Shown here in pieces: positions 1 to 12,000 of a stretch of DNA of 64,000 nt. The notes beneath the pieces were generated by a model, which made no database searches, was not told the origin of the DNA, and was given only the letters and a program-made list of their open reading frames with translations. The stretch is taken from NCBI GenBank assembly GCA_035610365.1, contig CM069436.1, positions 91,513,912-91,577,911 on the forward strand, read 5' to 3'. Origin of the DNA: Aquatica leii. Taxonomy: Eukaryota; Arthropoda; Insecta; Coleoptera; Lampyridae. The translations under genes were made by a program, and so were the position numbers. Each line of letters opens with the position of its first letter. Position 1 is the stretch's first letter.

Positions 1-3000
1 GATGGCTTCGGGTTTTTTTGAATTGCCCAGGATTTCCAACATATCTTCGTTAGAAATAAAGTAAAATCTGGGAAACACGTGTCGTTTTGTTTCCAAATAA
101 CGCTCAAGAGCTCGTTGTATTAATTCCAATTGGTCGTTCATTTTGTTCAATCGGTTAAGAAGGCCAGGAGGTGGCACTATATGAGTTGCTTTTAGTGCTG
201 TTTTAGCAGCATACATTCCACTAGTGATTGATATCCAATCTAATGTTAGTTTTTCAAAACGTTCACTCTCTTGTGGTAATTGCTTTTTTATGTCTTCACC
301 TCCAAAAATAATCTGAAATTGTTATTAGAATCACGTTTATGACTTTTTTTAATTATAAAAGGTAAATGTTACCTCTAGGTACAACCATTGTTTTTGGACG
401 CCCAAAGCAACTTCTAGTGTTTCCATAATGTACGATAAAGTTCTTTCCCAATAATCAACTTCATGCACAAACGGTTCTACAAATCGTGTGCTTTTCATTG
501 TGGATAACTGTAACATGTTTTCTTCCAATGCTTGAAAACATTCATCCACAGTTTTGATTCTAAACGTATTATTATTACTTTTGTCATATAAAAAAATCTA
601 AGCATACCTATAAACGCCACCGTCTTTATGAGGTATCATTTCAATTAGCATGCCGGTCCATAAATCAGCAATTGATTTTAAGCCCATTTCGATCTGTAGT
701 TCCATTGTAGCCGCATTCGAGATTTCGTTAATATCATCAGTGTACAACTGCATTTCCATAGCTATAATCGCCTCCAAGTTGAATTCGGGAGAATTTTCAT
801 CAAACTCTACTCCCATGACTTCTCTAACTTTATCCCAGTGCCTATTTCTCATAGCTGGATTCTTTAAGTCGCTTATTAAAGGTAAAGTTCTTCTGAATGC
901 GTCTACGCGTGCTCTCGTCACGTCGACTATGTCCCAACTGAAATATTTAATAATACATCAAGCACTATAAAGAAAAATTCTACCTTATATGTATAGGTAA
1001 TTATTTTTATATCAAATGGAGGTGTTAAATCTGGATATAGCTGTTGATTGGACGAATAACATTTTAAACAAAATTGCTTTCTCCCGATATTCAAGCTTTT
1101 TAAAAATGCTGCTTTTATGGTTATAACTTTGAAATACGTTTTATTTAAGTAAATAAAATTAGAAATAATTGCAGGGGCCGCAAGAATATTTGAAACAGTT
1201 CGTTCTATATATCAACTCGTAAAAAAACTAAAATTCAAAATGTTTATACAACGAGTTTGATAATGTTGGTAAAAGTTGGAAAATAATTCGCGGACCTTTA
1301 AACAATAGATTTAATTTGGGTTTGATTTGATGAATTGGCATCGTTTTGAAAAATGTGTAACGATTTAAATTTTAACTTGATACAACTCAAGCTGGATTGT
1401 ATACAACTTTTCACTCGTTGTCGTGTTTGGGGTCAAATATCAACTTTGCTAATAAATCTTTTGTCACAAGAGGAAGAGCGGGTAATTATATGGATTTGTT
1501 GTGCTTTATTTCCGACTCTCGGTGTCGATTTTTATTGGAGACTGATATCTTAAAGCTCCCAGCTTGGACACTCCTGTTATTTTTTTGTGTAAGCAATCCA
1601 AAGATGTTTACATCTGGTTTTCAATCTTTAACGGTAATTTGTTAGTACAGTGATAAATTTCGTTGCATTTAATGGTCAAAAAAGAATTCGTCAAGATGGT
1701 AAAAGTAAACTATTGAAATTATGGGTTGCATTTGCAACGGTGTGTACCTTATCGATTATTAATTGATGGAAATAGAAAATTTTGAAAAATACTACATCAA
1801 GCAATATCCTTAAATTTGTTTAGCCTTAGATTTCCATTCATTTTTTTTTACTACAAAGTTTACTGCAAACATCTACATCGTTTTTAGTATAGACTATCAT
1901 TATTGAACAATATTTTGAAAAAATGTACCAGGGTTACTTTTAAGTAATGTAGTTTTAATTTTTTTTTATTTAAGTCGGGTTCTAGGTTCATTGACGTACG
2001 TGATGGGTATTGAAAAGGATAATATATAGTGGTCATAAAAAAATAACAAATAATTTTAAAGTATTATTATTATTACTAATACTAACAACCGACAAAAACA
2101 ACATTATATAACTACTTTTCAATATACTCTTTAGCGTCGAAACAGACCGCTTTTAGATCCCGTTTAAAACAAGTTTTTTAACTAATTGCACAAAACTTTT
2201 ATGCAAAAAAAATTACGAAAGTTAAAGCTGATTGATTTCAAAGGACAAATTTTTCTGTACTATTGCGAGCGTCGCTTAATAATTATTTAATAATGTAATA
2301 CTCTGTTAAATTCAAAAATTGGCCTACCCCTTATCTCTCAACTCTCTGGAAAGTCGAGTTAGTTTTCTAAACAGTGTTTGAGCTTTATCCTCCATTTCGT
2401 CAGTTTTGATGCTCCAAAATCCGCCTGTTTTGTAACTTTCCCAAGCTGTGTCCCATTCATCTGTTAGCTGCCAGACTAACTCAATTGCTTCCAATTCCTA
2501 AGTATGATATTGTTATATTATTTTCTATCACATAGATGATGTTCCGAAAAACGTAGTTGTTAATATAAAGCTTAGACAAAAATAGCACAAAAAAGTAAAA
2601 GGTTAGCGAAGAAAAGACAGTGTAAATACAATAAATTGCTTGCCGCTTCTAAGGCTTGAAGCTCGACAGACATTGGTAAACTCAAATCAAACACTCCCAA
2701 ATCTTTTCTCAATTGAGCTTCTCTTTCTCGTAGCTCGTTTAATTGAGCTCTAATATTTCCCAAAAAACTTAATGCATCTTTTGCACCCCACGTCGACGAA
2801 AAAGGACCAGTAACCATAAAAGAATCAAATAATTTCATACCATCTTTTCGCAACACCTCTGCACTTTCTAGTAAATCAGCTTTAAAACTGTCCTACGCAC
2901 ATGGAAAAAAGTTTTAAAAACATCAATTAAAAGTAAAAGAACCAATGTATAATTAAATAATTTTGGAGCAAACATTGTTTTCTTCCCCAATTATTACCTT

Positions 3001-5165
3001 AGAATAATTGAGCATCTTGTCAGCTTCCTCAAGTATTTCCAAGTATGTTGCCCAAGTATGAGCTAGATTTTTTTCTAAATTTCGTATCTCTTCGTTTATT
3101 TCAACTTTATATTTATCTAGTGTTATAATTTGGTCCATAATCATAGGGAATCTCTCTGGAAACGTCTCACTCTCTGCTAGTAGTCTATCAAATAAATTCA
3201 TGGCTTCTTGCATTTCAACTAAATTCTGCGGTTCTTGCATTACTCTAAATGAACAAAAAATAATAAAAAATATATATTTAAAAGAATACTTACAGAGTAG
3301 AGTTGGTGTGGATGTAAGTATACACATCGTTCAGTTTAATTTCCGTGAGTTTATATAAAAGAGAACACAGTTGTTGCTGCCACTCGATGCAATGATCGAT
3401 AATGGCTCTCTTAAGTTCTACAGAGTTAACGACTATGAAGTGCACAGAGCTGATTGATTCTTGAATTTGAACGTTGTTTGCTACTTCCGTGTATCGACCG
3501 ATGTTTGAATCAAAATGTGCCGCCGTGGGGTTTTGTCTCTCATATCGTTCGATAAAACGATCTTTATCAACTTCCCACATATCGCGAAACGGTTCCCATA
3601 CGGACAAGTATGTTTGCATATGATGCACATTTACATTGACCTCTACAATAAATAGAAGCTTACAGTTAAATACAAAAAATAAAGTAAGTAAGTACCATCA
3701 TTTAAAAGAGCTTGTAACTTTTTGCAGTCTTCGTCTTCTTGTATTACTAGATAGAACGGCAACACGTCCGGTAGTGTTATATCAAATTTATCGATTAGCC
3801 TTGGTAACGACTTCAGCGTGTTTGTGACACTTGGTAACACGTCTGAAATAACATAGGCTACGTCTGCCAATGAAGGCTCAAAATTAATCTACAATCAATA
3901 ATTAAATTTAAAAAAAATAGTTACACGTTTTTACCCTGTTATATTTTAAATTAGCCTCAAGTTTTAAAATAGGCGATGGTTGTGTACTTCCATCTCCATG
4001 AAGTGCTTCGTACATAGCGTGCATAGAGTTTTTCACGCATATCCTAAGAGCTTCTTCGATCAATAAATCAAAATTGCATATGTATTGAATCCACTGATCG
4101 GCCATCTGTTTAAAATAAGTTTAATAAAGTAGTAGTAAAATGTTTACGTTTATTAGTACATTTTGAATGTTGCTTTCGAACCCTTCAAACACTATAATGA
4201 GGTATTTGACAATTTCTTGGTAGTATTCTATTAGAGTCTCTATAGTCCGGTTTCGATATTCACTCATATCTAGAATTAATTCTTTTAAATCGTAAGCGTA
4301 ATTTAGTTTCAGACGTATTAAAGGAGTGTCGCATATTTTTTCGCATATTAAAACAATTTGGAGATTGCTAGATTTGTAATCGTCTAGAAAATCTTGCAGC
4401 TAGAAAAGATTAGAAGTTTAAATAACAAACTTTTGAATAAATAAAATTTGTTTACTTCAGCTGTTGCAAGACAGCATTCCGATACATAACCATCGATAAC
4501 ATCCGCTGCCCAAGTTAATTTTGTGAGACCTGGAATAATTTTCTTTTCTACATTTCCTATAAGTTGTCGAAATAATATTCGTTCCTCGTCTGATAAAGCC
4601 GCTATAATTTTATTGTAATCCATCACGACAGATAAGACATTTTCGTAGACCATTTTAATGGTGTTCGCTTTCTTATAAACATTGTTGACGTGACCAGGGA
4701 TTTCGAAATTTAGAGTTTCCCAAAACTTAGCCTCCTGGAATAAGTCTAACAGAGACCTAAACAAATAGTCGATTAAAACGTATTTTGTACTTCCATATAC
4801 TACCTATCGATGTTGCATTCTAATAAGCCTAATTTTGTCGGACTTCGATTCATAAGAGAGCGATTTAATCGATTCCCTACATCTTCTCCAATGCTATCAA
4901 TCCATTTTCGATATAAATCGAGAATGATATTATCGATGGCAGTTAAGAGATTTGCATATTGAGTGAATATATCCTCGGCTATGCTGCACGGTCTCATCCA
5001 GTTAGCATCGTCGAATATCTTTTTTAACATCTCTAATCTATTTTTTTTTAAACTTGCAACCATGGCTCTTCCAGCATAATAAGGAAAAATTGAAGGATAT
5101 TCTTCTTTTTCTTTAACTAAGTCTTCTTTACAATCTCTGATTTCTTCCAGGAACAATGAATATAC
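1..5165 (-). CDS. Axonemal dynein heavy chain, exons 8-19 (tail to linker), 3' end off window
   Basis: Same gene as 9030-13883. Exons: 5165-4804, 4756-4456, 4399-4148, 4105-3935, 3888-3696, 3642-3294, 3244-2998, 2892-2644, 2497-2328, 937-608, 559-373 and 312 to beyond base 1. All phases chain without a break, giving about 1,600 residues in total against roughly 4,400 for the family, so the six AAA modules lie outside the window. The last exons read as the DHC_N2 linker: LKNPAMRNRHWDKV, then IHEI-like ISNAATMELQIE, then LSTMKSTRF, VQKQWLYLE, IIFGGEDIKKQLP and FPRFYFIS. From memory these fit inner-arm 1-beta dynein (DNAH2, Drosophila kl-2) better than outer-arm chains. Exon 15 ends at GCG with a GCAAGC donor, a likely GC-AG intron. 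The dynein call is firm; the DNAH2 subtype is probable. Confidence 0.9.
938..2327. other. Dynein intron 16, no recognised content
   Basis: A 1.4-kb AT-rich intron between the exons ending at 2328 and starting at 937. I see no conserved protein, TIR or long repeat. The short open frames on the plus strand near 1353-1645 have no recognisable motif and look like chance. Confidence 0.5.
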
Positions 5166-5869
5166 CTAAAAATTATATTATGTTTTGATACAATATGTAA
5201 CTTTAAATCGAATAGGAATGCGTAAAATCGAATAAAAATTATAGCATAAAATAAAAATGATTTGAAATCGGTATTCTGTAATTTTGCGATTTTGATTGGT
5301 TTTCGCGGTGTCAAACCAAGTGTTAATTTGACTGTTTTCTACCAAAATTATTGGATAACAAATTTTATGGGATCAGTTGTGCATTTCTATTTTACAACAT
5401 TTCTATTTGATGCATGCCGTTTCTAATCGATTTGTCAAAAGTTACAGAAAAAAAGCTCGTAAGAAAACGATTTTAAAGTTTAAAAAAAATTGGGGTTCCA
5501 GTAGGTTGTTACATGCAAAAGATGTTAAGGAAGTAATTGCCTTCAAATCATAAAGAAAATATGTTTTGCTCGACTAAAAACTCAAGGGCGAGGCATGGGT
5601 TCTTTTACACACAGAAATTCGAACCTTGAGGATCATTAAAAAAAACTAGAACAAAAGTCAAAATTAGTAATGAGCACCAGACAAAGAAAATGAGTTAATT
5701 GTTCATTTACCTTCTAGCCTTTGTCAACTAGAAAGCACGCTGTCGGTTAGATGTACTTTTGGAACTTATTTTAAACTAAATAAGTCGCTCAATCTGTAAT
5801 GCTAAATTTAAAACACAGCACGAAGGGTAGATTGATTAAAAGCTTCGTTACAGTTTAAAATTCTGGCAT

Positions 5870-8600
5870 TTATTGTTTTTAAATAAAGAGGGAGAAGTAC
5901 TGCTGGAAATGTGCAACGAAAAAGGGTGGGAAATAATGAATGGGGTACAGAGAAGAAGAAGGAATGGGGGAATATACGTACATAGGAGGAAAGGGGGAAT
6001 CAATATTGGATTTTGTAATGACAAATGAAGAGGCTGGAGAAAAGGTGAAGACATTTAAAGTGTGAGAAAGGGTAGAGTCAGACCATCAACAACTGGACAA
6101 TGACAATAGAAAGAGAAGAGAGAGAAGATTAGGAGTACATAACAAAAAAAGTGGACAGTAGAGGGTATAAAAAGATATAAAGAGACAATGGGAAAAACGG
6201 TATGGGTAGGAAAGGCATTACAAGAGAGTGTGGAGGAAATGAGAGAGATCATCATCTCTCTTTTAGATTTAGAATGTGGAAGGGGGAGAAAACAGGATGG
6301 AAGAAATGGTGGGTTGAAGAATGCAAGGAAGCAAAGAAAAATGCAAGGAGAGCATTAAGATAGTGGAAAAAAGAAAGGAAAGAAAAAAAGAATACAAAGA
6401 AGCACTAAAAATATACAAGGAAACAGAAAGAAGGAAGAAAACAAAAAGGAACAGGAGGTTTAGATCAAAGAAATAAAAACGAAAGAAGATGTATGGAAGT
6501 ACCTAAAGAAAGAAAAGAAAAAAAACATGACGACAAAGGGAATACAAATTAAAGAATGGGTGATATATTTTAGGAACCTGCTGGAAGGGGAAGAACAAAA
6601 TCAGAAAAAAGAAAAGACGCAGTAGTAAGACGGGAAGAAGGAGATAGGGAGAGAATAAATGAACAAGAAGTAATAGAGGCAATACAGAAGATAAAAAAAG
6701 GAAAGGCGACAGGAGCAGATGGGATACAAGGCGAAGAGTTGGTATACGGGGAAGAAAATGTAGCAAAAAGGATGACGGAAATACTAAACAAAATATGGAA
6801 AGGAGAAGGATTCCCGGAGAGATGGAGAGAGGGAATAATATGCCCAATCCATAAAAAAGGAGAAAGAAACAAAGTCAAGAATTACAGAGGGGTAACATTA
6901 TTAAGCATGGCATACAAATTATATGCGACAGTACTACAAGGAAGACTACAGAAGGAAATTGACGAAAGACGTTTGGTAACAGACGAACAAGCGGGATTCA
7001 GAAAAGGAAGAAGAGCGATAGACAACATATATATACTGAAACACTTGGCAAATAAAGAGCTAGAAAAAAGAGGGAAATGGTGGCACTATTCGTAGATCTA
7101 AAAGCCACTTTTGAGAAAGTGAACAGGGAAAAAACTGTAGGAATACATGAATAGAAAAAAACAATGAAAGATTAATAGAAAGAATAGAAGAAATCTATAA
7201 AGAAACGAGGAGCAGGGTCAATGTGAATGGGGAAAAGAGCGAAAAATTCATTACAAAGAGAGGGTCGAGACAGGGATGCCCACTGAGCCCAAGCCTGTAC
7301 GCAGTATATACGGGGGATCTGGAGGAGACAATGAGAGGACAACAGGCAGGAGGGATAGTGGTAGCAAAAACGAATGTATGGTCGTTGGCGTATGCGGATG
7401 ACATAGTGTTGGTGGCTAAGGAGGAAAAGGAAATGGAAGAGATGATGAAAACGCTGGAAAAATACATGAAAAAAAAAGAAATGGAAGTAAACACGAAGAA
7501 AACAAAAACAATGTATTTAGAAAAGGAGGGGAAAAAAGAAAAAAAAAGGAGGAGTGGAAATGGAGGGATGAGGAAGTGCAACAAGTTAAGGAATTCACAT
7601 ACCTGGGCTACACGATGAAGCAGGATAATAAGGAGGGGAACACGTAAAGGAAAGAGTAAGGAAAAGAAACAGGTTCATAGGACAAGTGTGGGGTGTGGGA
7701 GAAAGAGTATTCGAGATGGATATAGAAAAAATAAAGTTCTTGTTTGAAAAGTTAATAAAGGGGGTGGTAATGTATGGAGCGGAAATATGAGGCTAGAAGA
7801 AGTGGAGGGAGGTAGAGGGGCTAGAGAAAGAATACTGGAGATGGGTTTTGGGACTAGACAGAGATACACCTGGGTATATTGTGAGAGAAGAGGTACAGGT
7901 AGCAAAAATAAGAGTAGAGACAGGAAAAAGGACCATAAAATACGAGGAAGAGCTGAGGGAAAGAACAGAATGCAAAATACTGCAAGAATGTTGGAAAGAG
8001 ATAAAGGGAGAAAAAGTGAAGTACGGACAGGAGGGCAGAGAAGAGTATTACAAAAGAAACGGGTACGCGAGAGAAGTGGAGAGATTAACAGAAGAGGGAG
8101 TAGGGGTAAGGAAAGAAATAATAAGGAGAGATAGGGACATCAAAAAACAAGAAAGATGGATAAGAATAAAAGAGGGCAGATATAATAGGAATTATAAGGA
8201 TCTCAAAGGTGAAGGGGTGCCAGAATATTTAAAGAATATATAGAATAAAAGCAACAAAAAGAAAAAAATGATAGCACGGTTCAGATGTGGGAATGAGGAG
8301 TTAAGTAACATATGCAAAGATGTGCAGACTATATGGAGAAGAGACGGAGAACCTTAACCACATGAGAGAGAAATGCAGTGAATTAAGAGAAGAGGTTATG
8401 AAAATAGAGGAAATGGAAATGGAGCGAAGTGGATGGAAGAAGTATGGAGAAGGAGGAAAAAGCTAAGAGGAGAGGAAGGATAATGAAATGTATTTCAAAA
8501 AAAAAAAATGTAAATAGAACGTAAATATAGAATGTAAGGTAGTAATTGTAAAGCACGAACCAATTTGTAAGCTTAGCCAACAAATAAAGTTAAACTTATA
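5870..8600 (+). mobile_element. 5'-truncated non-LTR retrotransposon (LINE), decayed
   Basis: It sits in dynein intron 7, antisense to the gene. The first part reads as the end of an apurinic-type endonuclease: WEIMNG near 5930, a GGxxxIxxVMTNEEA-like stretch near 6000, and ESDHQ near 6080. The reverse transcriptase follows with the fingers (FPERWREGIICPIHKKG at about 6810, NYRGVTLL, DEQAGFRKGR), then RQGCPLSP near 7270 and the catalytic YADD near 7392. The connector and C-terminal part run to about 8370 in shifting frames. Several frameshifts and stops make it inactive. The 3' end has AATAAA near 8581. The plus strand is extremely purine-rich, so the proteins are Glu/Lys/Arg-rich. The clade is uncertain; R1- or jockey-like are possible. 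Confidence 0.85.
6739..7618 (+). pseudogene. Reverse transcriptase domain of the LINE, frameshifted
   Basis: Two open blocks, 6739-7095 and 7223-7618, cover the RT fingers and palm. The first ends in a GKWWHYS-like sequence where a family member would continue into the FVDLKAAFD motif; that motif is visible one frame over at about 7085-7110 (FVDLKATFEKV), so a small indel separates the blocks. YADD is intact in the second block. A further frameshift follows near 7600, where the text moves to the frame encoding EFTYLGYT. The reading frame is Lys/Glu-rich because of the purine skew. Confidence 0.8.
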
Positions 8601-9029
8601 TACAAATTTTAAACAAACGAATGTTTCTTCAATGTAATTAAATCGGAAAGAAAAAAAATTGGAATACGTCGATTAACTTCCAAAATACAACGCAAAACAA
8701 TGACTTGAAAACAAAAATGATTTAAAATTTCAAATAACAAAGATGATTTAAAATACGTTAATCAACTAGCAAAGTTCTTGAAAGAACTCAATAAATGCAA
8801 ACGCCAAATTAAAAGGAACGTAAATACGAGGATCAGAACGAAAGTCAATGGTACGAAAATCAAACGACGGTTACAAGGTTTTTATGTGAACGTATAACGT
8901 GTCTGAAAAGTTTTACAAGAAATAGTAAGCGGAACTTGATCATTTTTTGTTACGAGTCAAAACTTTTGTTCATTTGTTGTTATCATGCATCACTGATGAT
9001 AATCAAACAGTCTACGAATAAATACTTAC
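8601..9029. other. Remainder of dynein intron 7
   Basis: AT-rich sequence between the LINE tail and exon 7. The segment from 5166 to about 5869 on the other side of the LINE is similar. I recognise nothing coding in either. Confidence 0.4.
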
Positions 9030-12000
9030 AAAATAAGTTTTCCGATCAAACAAATTCTTTAACGATTTTCTCGTTGAATAATTATAGAGAGAAGCCAATG
9101 CCTCAACACCTTCTTCTACATTGACAACTTCGCTGAATATTGTATTCACGAGGTTTTCTATGACAGTTTCGATATCCTTCATTTTTGCTCGAAACTTTAA
9201 AATTTCGTCGTTCCAGGAAGAGTCTTGCACATTCAAAATTTTAAATTTTTGCTAATAACATTAGGTTGAAAATTATTAACCAATTAAACACAATATTTTA
9301 CCTTTTCCACATCGTCCAAACTATTCTGAAACATGTTTTCAATTCTAACACACCAATTTTCAAATTCTTCGCCGCGTGTACCGCCAAACCTGGGTTTTGG
9401 GATTGCCTCAGATTCATTATATCTCCCGAATATGATCATCGCTTCGCATATTTCTAGCATATCTTTGCAACGTTGTATAAACGTATCTATATGGTTAAAT
9501 ATCGGAGCTCGTTCTAAATTCCATTCTTCACTACCAAGATCGGCGTGAGTATGCGATACCTAAAAGTTGGAACTAAGCGCTCAGATTGAATTTTGGAAAA
9601 ATACTTACCGCTACGTAAGTCTTAATGTAATCATTGCAACAATCAATACACGTTTGAAACATGTTCGTGGCGGCTTTACTATGTTTTTCTTTAAATACGA
9701 CGTCGAGATTAATGAAGTTTTGGCATTGCGTTATTATTTGATTACTAAGAGCTCTACATAACGCAGTAATTTTATGAGTAGAGTTAAAATAAGGGCTTTC
9801 CATCCAGATGAATCAGAAACAAATTTAAAATGTTCACTAGCTTACTAGGTATTTCCGAGGGACTCTCGAGTTCTAAAACTTCCAAACAAGGATCTTTGAT
9901 TATTTGTAAATACTCTATGTTTGATTTTGCTTCTAAAATGTTACGTTGAATATCTTCAATTAGTAATAAAAATTGCTTAATATGAGTAGATTGAACAGAG
10001 ATTAAAATGTCACAGACGTGTTTTAAGTTAGGGTTGGTTAACTGGTAATTTAGGCCGCATAAATTTTCATCTAAAACGCAAAATCGATTTAACCATTACA
10101 TAAATTTTATTTATTTACTCACATCTATACATCCAAAATTCATACTCGTCGATCGGACACAACAAATCTTCAGGTGTATTTTGATCTTGATCTTGAAGAC
10201 CCACTCGAATTTGTCTAGTCCAATACACAGCAATTCCTTCTAGCCTTTTAATTAATTCTTTGTCTTTGTTGGCTATATGTACGGGCACGCCTCTACTCTC
10301 CAAAGGAATGTATATTACGGTAAGCCCGTGCAAACGATGGTGCAAATCTGTTAGCTTTACTAGAAAATTGTGGAACGCGGTACAAAAATCGTTTTTTACA
10401 CCTAAGTTTTAATTAAGAAAAATAATTTTATTATGTACAAAAATTTCAATAAATGTATGTGAAACAATTAAATTATACATAAAATTAACTGGTTCAGTTT
10501 CAAATTTGTATTATTGCGTTTAATAATATGCAGTTTCGTGTCGTTACTCGTTACCGAAGTTCCCGAAGTTGATACCTTTGGTAATTTGATTCGTTTTTCA
10601 AACGGTTACGATATGGGTCGGATGTCTGTTAAAAAATTGTCTATTTTAATCGAAGTAGTACTTATAATTGTCTTGACGAGAACTTTAATCATTGACTTGG
10701 CACTTGGGTGTATTGTGTTGATGTTATAGCGGAAGCTGCCAGGGTTTCACTTCATCAGAGCGTAAAAGAAATCAAAAATTTAAACAGCAAACGATAAAAC
10801 CACTACAAAGTTAGGCAATCAACTAAGCCGGATTCGAAACTCTATAGAAGTGAGTTACTTAAGAAGTTGTTTCCGTATTTATAGAAGAAGTGTCGTCGCA
10901 GTGGAATGAGCTCGACTCTGATAAGTTTCACTCGAAGAGGGGCGCGTTTTCGATAAACCAGCAAAAACCGGGAACCAAAGAGGGGACAGTTCAAATCCGC
11001 TGTCACGATTGAGGTTATTGGGGTGTTCGATGATTTCTATGCATTTTTTGGACTTTCCTATTGAAGACGAATGGATATTTTGCAATAGTCAAAGCGTTAT
11101 CAAAATCTATGTTGTAACTTTTAGTAAAATACTGTTCAGCAACAGCAGACTTTTCTTTATACAACGATTGTGTTCTGAAATACATGTGATGACGGAACGA
11201 TCCGTTTTATCGTTATAGACTAAACCAGATGAACAAGGAATTTGGTATACATCTTGAGGTGAAAGTGTAGGAAATTTGTCCTTGGGAAAAGGAAGAATTT
11301 GAGAGATTTTACCTGTAGAGTTAAATATGGGTTTAATACCAGTTTCTCTATTTGATCTATGATCTTATAAATTTAAGGTAAAAATGCCAATTATGGACTG
11401 AAATCCGAAGTACATGAGTAACTACCTGAATATCCTGCTTCATATAACCATTGTTTAAAAAGGTTCTAGTAAAACCACAGAGTTTCGAGTTTAGATTCTC
11501 AGTTTGGCAAATACAAAAAGCGCGACAACTTATAGAGACAACAACAAAAAACTTTCTGTGTCGGATGATGATGTGACAAAGCATAAAGATATTTGTCCGT
11601 ATGTGTGGGTTTGCGATAAGCCGAATGGTTTAAAAGTCCGCCGGGCTTACGTGCCACAAAAACGTCAAAACCCATGGTGAATTTGATATCCGTGTTGGTT
11701 GTTTAAATCATCAAGAAACCTAGACAATTCGAGAGAACCATGAGACCAAGCAATAAATTTTTTATATCTAAACTAGACTTTAAGTTTTATTATCGATGTT
11801 TCCAAAGCAAGAATTCTATAAAAATGTTAGCTATAACAAGAGATAAAGGAGAACTCATAGCACCGCCTAAAACTTGTCAAATTGAAAGTAACTGGATGAT
11901 ACACGTATCAATTAGAGAAACCAAACTCAAATCTTTGTCATAGTAAGAAAGAATTTGCTCAATGAGAATAAGTAAAGCTTTAATAGGAACTTTGGTAAAA

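Noticed and set aside
6503-6878. Leu/Ser/Phe-rich minus-strand frames in the LINE region
   Set aside because: They are complements of purine-rich RT coding sequence; the plus strand carries the recognisable motifs.
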